Source: RUG705 sp934101175 (GTDB lineage: Bacteria; Bacillota_I; Bacilli_A; RF39; UBA660). From it: a stretch of 64,000 nucleotides of DNA. The stretch is taken from assembly GCA_934101175.1 (NCBI GenBank), contig CAKOQC010000002.1, positions 1 to 64,000 of the forward strand. Reading direction: 5' to 3'. A model generated the notes under the pieces. The model saw only the letters and a program-made list of their open reading frames with translations. It was not told the origin of the DNA and ran no database searches. Positions 45,281 through 52,765 of the stretch are shown here, piece after piece (the stretch's first letter is position 1; each line of letters starts with the position of its first letter). The position numbers and the translations under genes were made by a program.

Positions 45281-45331
45281 ATGAAAATTAAAAAAACTCA
45301 CACACTTATATATAAAGTGTGCAAGTATTAA
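45281..45331 (+). CDS. Leader-like small ORF (16 codons)
   Basis: Reads MKIKKTHTLIYKVCKY with an excellent AAGGAGG 8 nt upstream. The ORF itself contains the hairpin CACACTT/AAGTGTG (45299-45321). This layout is typical of attenuation leader peptides or of the start of a lost gene. No attenuated gene follows on this strand, since the next gene (45,411-46,478) is on the minus strand. Probably a relic. Confidence 0.4.
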   Translation: MKIKKTHTLIYKVCKY

Positions 45332-45410
45332 CCTCATTAAGTGAATGGTGTAAATATCTACTACTTTTGTTAAAAAAGATTTACATATAAATCAAATAGA
45401 AAATATTCAA

Positions 45411-46478
45411 CTAATATTTTTTATATTTTAGTGATAATTTTTGATTATTTAATTCTGTAAAATAATTTACGACATCTTCTAACCAAACATCACTCGGTTC
45501 TTGAATAAATTCAATATTCTTTTTTTTAGCTAGTAAATATCCAATTTCAAACATAACAGTATTTCCAACATATCCATTTTTATTACATACAATAATATTT
45601 TCTGCTTTTAAACAATCCTCAATGAAACCTGATTCTATTGTAATAGGATTATCACTTAAATCATCCTCAAAAATTATAAAACCATTTTTATCATTTTTAA
45701 TGTTAGATATTTTGGGTGCCAAAACTTTATAACCATTTTTCTCAAATTGTAGTGCTTTTTCTTTAATAGTTTCTAATTGTTTTCTCAAACTACCTAACAA
45801 TACAATTGTATTTTTTCTGATTTTTTGATTCTCCACTTGCAAATTAAATTCTGTATTTCTATCAACTCCAAAATTACCATCTTTAGTAACTATTAATTCG
45901 CCATATTTTCCAGGTGGCAAATTTGATGTTTTATCTTTAAATAAATATGGATATGCAAAGGTTCTAATCATTTCTAAGGGGAATTGTACAATTTCTTTAT
46001 ATCCATTATTATTTTTCTGAGAAATGCAAGACATTAACCACTCTGATTTATCTATGTCATTCCAAAAGAAAATTTCTTGTTCCATAGCCATTAAATAACC
46101 CAATATAAACATTATATATTTATTTAAAACTCCATCTGAATTGCAAACATAAACCGCATCACTTTTTAAGCACATATTTATTTGATTAATTATATCTGTT
46201 GCGAATAAATAAGGCATATTTGATGTTTTAGGTATTCTACCATTTTCAAATATTTTATTAAGTCCTTCATTATCAATTATTATTGGACCTCTTGTTCCAA
46301 AATAATATGCAACATTTTTTAAAAATGTTTCTTTTTCTTCATCTGCTGTATTGTATTTGTCACAATAATAAGAATTAACATTTTGTGATAAAAGTAAATA
46401 ATGCATAAAAATCAAATCATAAGTATTATTTCCTAATAATGCAAAATTAGCATAGATATCAGTTGACTGGTTTCTCAT
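45411..46478 (-). CDS. Two-lobed nucleoside 2-deoxyribosyltransferase-like protein
   Basis: 355 residues from ATG 46478 (AAAGAGATGATTC upstream). Two related halves: N-terminal '...CLKSDAVYVCNSDGVLNKYIMFILGYLMAMEQEIFFW' and C-terminal '...CLKAENIIVCNKNGYVGNTVMFEIGYLLAKKKNIEFI', the motif style of nucleoside 2-deoxyribosyltransferase/TIR-DUF4406 folds that bind nucleotides or nucleosides. The usual catalytic Glu lies in 'FEIGYLLA', present only in the C-terminal copy. It could be a nucleotide salvage enzyme or a nucleotide-based defence effector. Single gene with no site-linked neighbour. Confidence 0.6.
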   Translation of the reverse strand: MRNQSTDIYANFALLGNNTYDLIFMHYLLLSQNVNSYYCDKYNTADEEKETFLKNVAYYFGTRGPIIIDNEGLNKIFENGRIPKTSNMPYLFATDIINQINMCLKSDAVYVCNSDGVLNKYIMFILGYLMAMEQEIFFWNDIDKSEWLMSCISQKNNNGYKEIVQFPLEMIRTFAYPYLFKDKTSNLPPGKYGELIVTKDGNFGVDRNTEFNLQVENQKIRKNTIVLLGSLRKQLETIKEKALQFEKNGYKVLAPKISNIKNDKNGFIIFEDDLSDNPITIESGFIEDCLKAENIIVCNKNGYVGNTVMFEIGYLLAKKKNIEFIQEPSDVWLEDVVNYFTELNNQKLSLKYKKY

Positions 46479-46862
46479 AAGAATCATCTCTTTGGTTAAA
46501 TATTATATCATATTTTAATACAATATAAAATTAATTGGATTTATTTAAGAAATATTTTATTATAACAAAATATTTAACCATATATGCATTTTGATATAAA
46601 TACCAAAATTATCCTAAGGGATTTTTTATACAATTTAAAAATTAATCTTATTTCAGATTAACTTATATATTAAGTTCGAACAGATTCATCAATGGTGTAC
46701 TTGATAGGAAGATTTTAAACCTTTTATCAAAAAAATATTCCTCACTTGTTAAATTAATCATATGATAAACTCTAGAATAAATCAATGCCTATATAGTAAA
46801 TTTGTCTAAAATATGGTATAATTTTATTAGTTATTTGTCTTATCAAAAATGAGGTGGTTTTG
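46479..46862. other. Intergenic region, promoter only
   Basis: 384 bp, AT-rich. A small hairpin TAATCT/AGATTA (46642-46659) and an extended -10 (TGGTATAAT, 46814-46822) upstream of the HEPN gene were the only signals seen. Confidence 0.5.
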
Positions 46863-48125
46863 GTGGAATATAAAAATAGTTATATCTTTTTGAAAAGAAA
46901 TAAAGAAGAAAAAGAAGTAAAAAAAGATAAAAAAGACAATACTATTGTAATTTCTCTTTCTCCATCATTTAAGGAATTACTAAAAGAGACTTTTAAAAAC
47001 ATATCTTTTGATGAAAAAGAAGATGATTTTGATATTATAAATAGTGGTACATTTAAAATTAAAAACAATAATGAAAATGTAGATGTTTTGTTTAAATATC
47101 ATAATGTATGGTCAAATTATTATTTAGATATAATTGTTAAATCAAGAAAAAAACAAGATGCAATAAATATATTAGAAGTTGTGAATGCTTCTTTAATAGG
47201 TAAAGAAAATAATTTTGATTCATCCTTTGTATCAATAGTATCTTATGATTATATATCAGAATACTACTGTAATAGATTATTTCCATATCTTAATGAATTT
47301 GAAAGAAAACTAAGAAAAATACTTTTTAGTATATATACTTTAAATTTTAATTTAGAATATTATTCTGCTACGACAAGCGAGGAATTTCAAAAAGGATTAA
47401 AGCAAAAATCAAATATAGCAAAAGATGACAATATTCCAAAGCAAGATTGTTATATAAAACTTGGTTTTTATTCTTTAGATTATAGTGATATTGATAAATT
47501 ACTTTTTACTAAATCTACTACGTTAAAAGAAGAACAAAAATTACAAAAGTTTTTAAGTAAAAATCAAGATTTAACTAAATTAAGTGATTCTAAAATACGT
47601 GAAGCATTTAAGTTATGCAGTAATAAAACAGATTGGGAAAGATTTTTTGGAGACAAAAATTTTGATGATGATTTTCAACAAATTTTAAATGATATACGAA
47701 ACTTTAGAAATAATATTGCCCATTGCAAGTTTATTAGCAAGGAACAATATGAAAATTGTATAGATATTTTAAAGAAAACGACTAAATCATTAGATGTTGC
47801 AATTAAAATAACAGAGGAAAAAGATTTTATAAATAAAAATCTTGAATTGCAACATGAATCATTTGAGAGATTGGCTAAAACTATGCGTGAAACTGTCTTA
47901 AATATATATAAGCCTCTTATGGAAAATATTGATGCTATAACTCAACCAATGAGAAACTTAAGTGAAAAACTAAATGAAATAGTAAAACCCATTACTTCTA
48001 TGATTCCAAATATACCAAATATAGTTTTACCAGAAATTGAATTATCTAAATTTAATATTCCAAACTATTTTGACTTAATGAATGTTGAAGAAAATGATGT
48101 AGAGGAGAAGGATAACAATGAATAA
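46863..48125 (+). CDS. HEPN-domain protein (candidate RNase)
   Basis: 420 residues from GTG 46863, preceded by GAGGTGG at 5 nt. N-terminal Lys/Asp-rich part and a middle region of unknown fold. The C-terminal third has 'LNDIRNFRNNIAHCKFISKEQY', the HEPN RxxxxH motif (RNNIAH) of RNase-type toxin domains, with helical 'LNEFERKLRKILFSIYTLN' beforehand as in HEPN folds of Abi or ApeA-like proteins. The tail is rich in Pro/Ile/Asn ('ITSMIPNIPNIVLPEIELSKFN'). The C-terminal half is probably a dimeric nuclease toxin. Overlaps the next gene by 8 nt, so coupled translation is implied. Confidence 0.7.
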   Translation: MEYKNSYIFLKRNKEEKEVKKDKKDNTIVISLSPSFKELLKETFKNISFDEKEDDFDIINSGTFKIKNNNENVDVLFKYHNVWSNYYLDIIVKSRKKQDAINILEVVNASLIGKENNFDSSFVSIVSYDYISEYYCNRLFPYLNEFERKLRKILFSIYTLNFNLEYYSATTSEEFQKGLKQKSNIAKDDNIPKQDCYIKLGFYSLDYSDIDKLLFTKSTTLKEEQKLQKFLSKNQDLTKLSDSKIREAFKLCSNKTDWERFFGDKNFDDDFQQILNDIRNFRNNIAHCKFISKEQYENCIDILKKTTKSLDVAIKITEEKDFINKNLELQHESFERLAKTMRETVLNIYKPLMENIDAITQPMRNLSEKLNEIVKPITSMIPNIPNIVLPEIELSKFNIPNYFDLMNVEENDVEEKDNNE

Positions 48126-49221
48126 TTATTATGATAATTTAAATGACGAAGTAAAAGAATATTTTAGTATTCTATCACCAGAGTTTCCAGAATGGTTATT
48201 AGAATATATTGATACACCTGAAATGGAGAGAATAGGAAAAATTAGTATGAGTTGTGGAACTGATTATTCCAACTGTTTTAATGTAAGATATTGGTATTCT
48301 AATTTAGATCATAGCGTTGGTGTTGCACTTATTATATGGCATTTTACTCACGATAAAAAACAAACATTATCAGGTTTGTTTCACGATATTGCAACACCTG
48401 TATTTAAACATTGTATTGATTTTATGAATGGTGACTCTGAAACGCAAGAATCTACTGAAGAAAGAACGACCGATATTATAAGAAATTCAAAACAAATAAT
48501 GTCGTTATTAGAGAGAGATGGAATAAAATTAGAAGAAGTAAATGATTATAAGATTTATCCTATTGCTGATAATGATACACCAAAATTATCTGCTGATAGA
48601 TTTGAATATACCTTTTCAAGTGGACTAACTTTTTTTAGAGTTTGGGAATTAGATATAATAAGAAAAATGTATAATGATGTTGTAGTCGCTAAAAATGAAG
48701 ATGGTATAGATGAATTAACATTTAAAGATAAAGAAATATGTGAGGAATATATTCATACTATTTCTAGATTATGGCCTGAGTGGGTAAGCGATAAGGATAG
48801 AACAGTTATGCAGTTTTTGGCAGATATGTGTAAATCTATGAATAATGCTGGATATTTGACTGTTGACGATTTATATACTTTATCAGAATGTGAGATAATA
48901 AATAAATTTCTAAATTGTAATGATGATTATTTATCTGAAAGTTTTAGAAAATTTCAAAATGCAGATGTTGTTTATCATAGTGACAATTATATTGATGGTA
49001 AATATTGTGTAAATATTAAAGCAAAGACGAGATATGTTATTCCACTAGTTTTAACTGAAAGTGGTACAGTTAGAATAAGCAGAATTTCTGAGAAAGCAAA
49101 TGATGAAATAAATGCATATCTAAACATACCAAAAGGTGGTTATTATACATATTTTGATTTTGACTTTACTCCTTATGAAAAAAGTATTAATAAAAAATAT
49201 AAAAGAAAATGCATGATGTGA
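48118..49221 (+). CDS. HD-domain phosphohydrolase
   Basis: 367 residues. Classic HD set: 'YSNLDHSVGVALIIWHF' (His), 'TLSGLFHDIATPVFKH' (HD), 'PIADNDTPKLSADRFEYTFSSG' (second Asp region). These enzymes hydrolyse nucleotides, ppGpp/dNTPs or cyclic nucleotides. Operon position between the HEPN protein and a peptide deformylase homologue, with the 8-nt overlap, points to one functional unit. The C-terminal 100 residues lack known features. Confidence 0.8.
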   Translation: MNNYYDNLNDEVKEYFSILSPEFPEWLLEYIDTPEMERIGKISMSCGTDYSNCFNVRYWYSNLDHSVGVALIIWHFTHDKKQTLSGLFHDIATPVFKHCIDFMNGDSETQESTEERTTDIIRNSKQIMSLLERDGIKLEEVNDYKIYPIADNDTPKLSADRFEYTFSSGLTFFRVWELDIIRKMYNDVVVAKNEDGIDELTFKDKEICEEYIHTISRLWPEWVSDKDRTVMQFLADMCKSMNNAGYLTVDDLYTLSECEIINKFLNCNDDYLSESFRKFQNADVVYHSDNYIDGKYCVNIKAKTRYVIPLVLTESGTVRISRISEKANDEINAYLNIPKGGYYTYFDFDFTPYEKSINKKYKRKCMM

Positions 49222-49227
49222 TTTGAT

Positions 49228-49827
49228 ATGGAACTTAATAGAATGGCTATTGAAAATATTGAGGATTTTTTAAGGCAAATATCAACAGATGTTGATTTTA
49301 TAACTGATAATTATAAAGAATGGATAGAACCATTAAAAGACTATTGCCAAAATAATGCCGTTTATGCACTAGCCCCTGTTCAAATTGGTATTCCTAAAAG
49401 AATGATTTATTTTAGAAATACCACATCTGATATGACTAAAAATAAAGATTCAAATTATGATGAAAGTACAGTTCTTATAAATCCTGTTATAATAAAGGCT
49501 AAAGGACATACTAGATTTATTGAAAGATGTGCTAGTTGTCTTGATTATGTTGCTACAGTTGATAGACCATATTCGGTTGAAGTGGAATATTATGATGTTA
49601 ATGGAAATAAAGTGCACGAAACATTTGAAGGATTTAAGACAACAGTATTCAGCCATGAATATGATCACTTAAATGGTATTTTACATATTGATTTATCAGA
49701 TGATGTTAGACAAATGACTTGGGATGAAACAAAAACATATAGAGAAGCACATCCTTATGAAGTTTTATCTAAAGATGATGAATTTGATTTCACTGCAAGA
49801 AAAGTAAAAATTAAAAAGACAATTTAA
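49228..49827 (+). CDS. Peptide deformylase homologue
   Basis: 199 residues. Metal motifs of peptide deformylase are recognisable: 'LAPVQIGIPKRMIYF' (GxGLAAPQ changed), 'ERCASCLDY' (EGCLS changed but Cys kept) and 'HEYDHLNGIL' (HExxH intact). So the iron/zinc centre is likely kept, but the substrate-side residues differ from housekeeping Def. Typical Def has no C-terminal extension; here 30 residues ('REAHPYEVLSKDDEF') follow. It may deformylate a special peptide or have a new role. It follows the HD gene by 6 nt. Confidence 0.8.
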   Translation: MELNRMAIENIEDFLRQISTDVDFITDNYKEWIEPLKDYCQNNAVYALAPVQIGIPKRMIYFRNTTSDMTKNKDSNYDESTVLINPVIIKAKGHTRFIERCASCLDYVATVDRPYSVEVEYYDVNGNKVHETFEGFKTTVFSHEYDHLNGILHIDLSDDVRQMTWDETKTYREAHPYEVLSKDDEFDFTARKVKIKKTI

Positions 49828-49854
49828 GTCACATTGACCTAGAATTGTCTTTTT
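49813..49854. terminator. Terminator shared by the HEPN operon and the recombinase relic
   Basis: AAAAAGACAATT/AATTGTCTTTTT stem, T-rich on the plus strand; the minus-strand recombinase relic ends in the same region. Confidence 0.75.
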
Positions 49855-50743
49855 CTTTTTCGATATCTTTATCAAAATTATTAAGATTATTTTGTATGCC
49901 TTCTGCTCTTTTAGTTATTTCTTTGCAATACTTATCATACTTATTAAGTTCTTTGATTTCTTTCTTTTTGCCTTTGACATTCTTCCCATTTAGCACGGGA
50001 TATAATAGGTTCTAGGTTTATTTGTTTACCAATTCTTTTATATTGTTCATAATCTCCCATATAGATTTTATTATCAATAATCTTTTGAATAGTAGTATCT
50101 TTCCAATTCTTTTTAGGAAATATTTTGTTTTCTTTAAAGTAGTTAGCAATTTGCTGAAAACTTTTACCCTCTAAATACATATCAAATATCTTTTCTACAT
50201 AGGGGCGAGTAGAGTTATCTATAACCATTCTTTTATCTTCAGCACTCTTATAATCAAATGGTCGTTGTCCTGGAATATGACCTGATTCAATGGCTCCATT
50301 TAAGCCAAATTTAGTTCTTTCTGATACAATTTCTATTTCTAGTTGAGATAATACTGTAAGCATTCTTACAAAGAATCTACCATAGCAGTAGAGGTATTAA
50401 CATCATCTCTATCACATAGTAGAAAACAATTATATTGTTCTAATACTGATATTAATTCTTCTAAATCTCTTACACTTCTTGTTATCCTATCTAGTTTGTA
50501 AGCAACAATATAATTAAGTTTTCCTTCCTTCATATCTTTTAGCATTTCTTGAAATTGTGGTCTATGTTCCATATCTTTTGCTGATATACCTGCATCTTTA
50601 TAGACCTTATAAACTTCTAACTCCTTAAATTTACATAACTGAAGCAATTTTTCTTCTTGCTCTCCAAGTGAAAATCCTTCTCTTGCTTGATCTTCGGTAC
50701 TAACACGAATATAAACTCCTGCAAATTTCCTTTCATTATCCAT
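49829..50743 (-). pseudogene. Frameshifted large serine recombinase
   Basis: Start ATG 50743 with AAAGGAGATT. The catalytic domain is intact up to 'YIRVSTEDQAREGFSLGEQEEKL' (Ser in the VST motif) and 'YKLDRITRSVRDLEELISVLE'. The frame is lost near 50,379, where ATGGTAGATTC appears where ATGGGTAGATTC is expected (AMGRFFVRMLTVLSQLE), i.e. one G missing. The second frame continues '...MLTVLSQLEIEIVSERTKFGLNGAIESGHIPGQRPFDYK' to about 49,944. A third frame with a coiled-coil ('KELNKYDKYCKEITKRAEGIQ') runs to 49,829; the zinc-ribbon appears deleted. It is inactive and is a relic of a transposon or prophage integrase. Confidence 0.9.
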
Positions 50744-50787
50744 AATTATCAATCTCCTTTCTTTTAGTAATGAAAGGCACCAAAGTA

Positions 50788-50818
50788 AAAAGGTGTCACA
50801 TAACAAGGACACCTTTGA
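50788..50818 (-). terminator. Terminator for the 50,884-51,156 gene
   Basis: AAAGGTGTC/GACACCTTT stem with TTTTTA on the minus strand, upstream of the recombinase relic. Confidence 0.75.
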
Positions 50819-50883
50819 ATAATTGATTATTTTATATGACAAAAACAATCAATATTGTGGGAGTATATAAACTCACCAATTCA

Positions 50884-51156
50884 TTAATGTCTTGCTATGT
50901 ACTCTGATAATTCAGACAATGGGATTTTCTTCTTTAAATTCCCTATATAATAATATTTTTGTTCATTGAAGAATAGGTATAACTTATCTTCAATAATTAC
51001 TTTATGTGGCTCTACATATGCTAGGTTGGTATGTTCCACAATTCTTAAGTATCCTTCAATTATTTGATAGGACTTCTTATTAAATTTGCAAGACCAATTA
51101 ATTTTGGCTTTGAGTTCACCACTCATATTGATTTTCTTTTTTACGATATTAATCAT
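50884..51156 (-). CDS. Small hypothetical protein at the island edge
   Basis: 90 residues, basic, 'SGELKAKINWSCKFNKKSYQIIEGYLRIVEHTNLAYVEPHKVIIEDKLYLFFNEQKYYYIGNLKKKIPLSELSEYI'. No family recognised. Site GGGTGTGATGTGGT before ATG. It lies between the recombinase relic and the prophage attachment site. Confidence 0.5.
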   Translation of the reverse strand: MINIVKKKINMSGELKAKINWSCKFNKKSYQIIEGYLRIVEHTNLAYVEPHKVIIEDKLYLFFNEQKYYYIGNLKKKIPLSELSEYIARH

Positions 51157-51188
51157 ACCACATCACACCCTTTCTTTGCAATAGCAAC

Positions 51189-51213
51189 AAAAAAAATCAA
51201 CTTGTGTTGATTT
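51189..51213 (-). terminator. Orphaned tRNA terminator left of the prophage
   Basis: AATCAAC-TTGT-GTTGATT with a T-run on the minus strand. It is where tRNA-Gly transcription would have ended before the prophage split it off. Confidence 0.65.
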
Positions 51214-51250
51214 AATCATTAACATCGCTTGGTGCGACGATTTTATCTTT

Positions 51251-51267
51251 TGGAGCAGATGAGGGGA
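51251..51267. repeat. Prophage left attachment site (attL)
   Basis: TGGAGCAGATGAGGGGA, identical over 17 bp to the 3' end of tRNA-Gly at 59,630-59,646 (CCA, acceptor and half of the T stem). Confidence 0.9.
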
Positions 51268-51290
51268 ATTAGATTTAGGAAAGGAATCCG

Positions 51291-51467
51291 TTGGATTATT
51301 ATATTATTTATGATAAAAACGATAATTTAATAGCTTATTGTGAAAATTTAGATGAATTAAGTGAATTTGTGAATCGTAGAAAAAAGGAACTTAAATATAG
51401 ATTTAAAAATAAAAATAGATACTATATACAAATTCCTAATTTATTAAAAATTTATAAATTTAGTTAA
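51291..51467 (+). CDS. Small prophage protein
   Basis: 58 residues, start TTG with AAAGGA 6 nt upstream. Sequence 'MDYYIIYDKNDNLIAYCENLDELSEFVNRRKKELKYRFKNKNRYYIQIPNLLKIYKFS' style: a basic, probably DNA-interacting small protein. Its position just inside attL is typical of a phage early regulator, but no HTH is obvious. Followed by its own terminator. Confidence 0.6.
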   Translation: MDYYIIYDKNDNLIAYCENLDELSEFVNRRKKELKYRFKNKNRYYIQIPNLLKIYKFS

Positions 51468-51478
51468 AAAAAATTAAG

Positions 51479-51500
51479 CGAGGTCGTACCTCGTTTTTTT
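51479..51500 (+). terminator. Terminator of the first prophage gene
   Basis: CGAGGT-CGT-ACCTCG then TTTTTTT. Confidence 0.85.
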
Positions 51501-51537
51501 GTATGTTATTTTAATTATAAGAAAGGAGAGTGCGAGT

Positions 51538-51723
51538 ATGAATGGTCAAGAATTCACATTAAAGGGCACAATTAAAAAGGCAACTTCCCAAAAGGGAAAT
51601 GAATATGAATATTTAGATTTAAAGCTAACTGATACATATTCAAAAAGAGTTTTTTTAGATGAAGCAGAAAAAGTATTGTTAATGTCTAATAATACTAAGA
51701 CATCTAATCCATTTGGAAAATAA
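51538..51723 (+). CDS. Small prophage protein, possible ssDNA-binding protein
   Basis: 61 residues from ATG 51538 with AAAGGAGAG upstream. 'GQEFTLKGTIKKATSQKGNEYEYLDLKLTDTYSKRVFLDEAEKVLLM' is short, beta-rich and basic, consistent with an OB-like inovirus pV protein that coats viral ssDNA. Only position and size support this; no motif is decisive. Next gene is the coat protein. Confidence 0.5.
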   Translation: MNGQEFTLKGTIKKATSQKGNEYEYLDLKLTDTYSKRVFLDEAEKVLLMSNNTKTSNPFGK

Positions 51724-51812
51724 TATGGTAACGATATTAATTAACTCAATTCAGTCAAAGTGAGATGGTTAATATGTTATAGAAAAAAGAATAAAAAGGA
51801 GGAGGTAGGTGT

Positions 51813-52001
51813 ATGTTATTAGCTGATGTTGCTACTGTTACTTTATCAAGTGTTTTAACCGACATTGGTAGTGTTTTTACTGCATTAATTGGTTATGTAG
51901 GTAATGTATGTACTACTATAGTTAGTCAACCATTACTTTTAATCGGTTTCTGTATTCCTTTTGCATTTGCAATAGTGTCATTTGTTAAAAGATTGTTTTA
52001 A
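51813..52001 (+). CDS. Inovirus major coat protein (pVIII-like)
   Basis: 62 residues with the standard coat layout: short mainly hydrophilic/amphipathic N-terminus ('VLTDIGSVFTALIGYVGNVCTTIVSQPLLLIGF'), one long hydrophobic helix ('LLIGFCIPFAFAIVSFV') and a basic C-terminus 'KRLF' that contacts DNA. No cleaved signal peptide is obvious, as in several Gram-positive inoviruses. AAGGAGGAGGTAGGTGT before the ATG. It is followed by virion proteins, as expected. Confidence 0.8.
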   Translation: MLLADVATVTLSSVLTDIGSVFTALIGYVGNVCTTIVSQPLLLIGFCIPFAFAIVSFVKRLF

Positions 52002-52018
52002 TTAGAGAGGAGAAAATT

Positions 52019-52765
52019 ATGAGAAAAGTTAATATTTTATTGATTTTCACAATTTCTCTTTTCTTTTTTTCTTTTACTTCTGTAAAGGCAGCTACTACAA
52101 TAATTGATAAAATTTTAACTGAAGAAGATTTTAGTTATATAAATGAAGATTTTTTATATTTTAGATCTAAAGCTATCGAATATGTAAATGATAATTATTC
52201 AGGTTATTATTATGTAATTAGTTATGATACTACAAATGATTTTTATAAATTAGGTATTTTAACTGAGGTAGATGATACTACGACAATTAAATTAGAACGT
52301 ATGGGAACTGAATATTTTAGATACTATGTACGTTCTAGAATTGTTTACTATAAACTTGTTAATGATAATTTAGTTGAATTTTCTAATTCTTCTCAATATA
52401 GTGTATATTTTTATTCACGATCTACATTTTATTTTAATGAATATTTAGATTCAAATTTTGATATGTATACTGATAATTATATGGATAATTGGGAAAAAAT
52501 AACTTTGAAATATAATGATAAATCTTTTTATTATTCTTCTAATATTAAAGCTCCTACTGTTTATGAGTTATATCAATATTTTGAAGTAGGAAATTATTTT
52601 GATTCACATGAAGAAGAAAAAAATATTTTATTAAATTATTTTGTTGTAGTTATAGATTCTTTAAAGTATATATGTAATGTTTTTGTATCTAATTATATTT
52701 ATTTATCAATGATAGTTATTATTATATTTGTAATAGTTGTTGAATTAGTTAGGAGGTTATTATGA
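52019..52765 (+). CDS. Minor virion protein with signal peptide and C-terminal anchor
   Basis: 248 residues. Signal peptide 'VNILLIFTISLFFFSFTSVKA' (ends AxA-like, KAATT), a beta-rich, Tyr/Asn-rich body, and a C-terminal transmembrane helix 'IYLSMIVIIIFVIVVEL' ending in 'VRRLL'. This is the topology of inovirus minor coat/adsorption proteins inserted in the membrane before assembly. It overlaps the next gene by 4 nt (ATGA). Confidence 0.65.
   Translation: MRKVNILLIFTISLFFFSFTSVKAATTIIDKILTEEDFSYINEDFLYFRSKAIEYVNDNYSGYYYVISYDTTNDFYKLGILTEVDDTTTIKLERMGTEYFRYYVRSRIVYYKLVNDNLVEFSNSSQYSVYFYSRSTFYFNEYLDSNFDMYTDNYMDNWEKITLKYNDKSFYYSSNIKAPTVYELYQYFEVGNYFDSHEEEKNILLNYFVVVIDSLKYICNVFVSNYIYLSMIVIIIFVIVVELVRRLL

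Noticed and set aside
45048..45284. 78-codon hydrophobic ORF
   Set aside because: No ribosome site before its ATG, and its end runs into the strong ribosome site and start of another small ORF.
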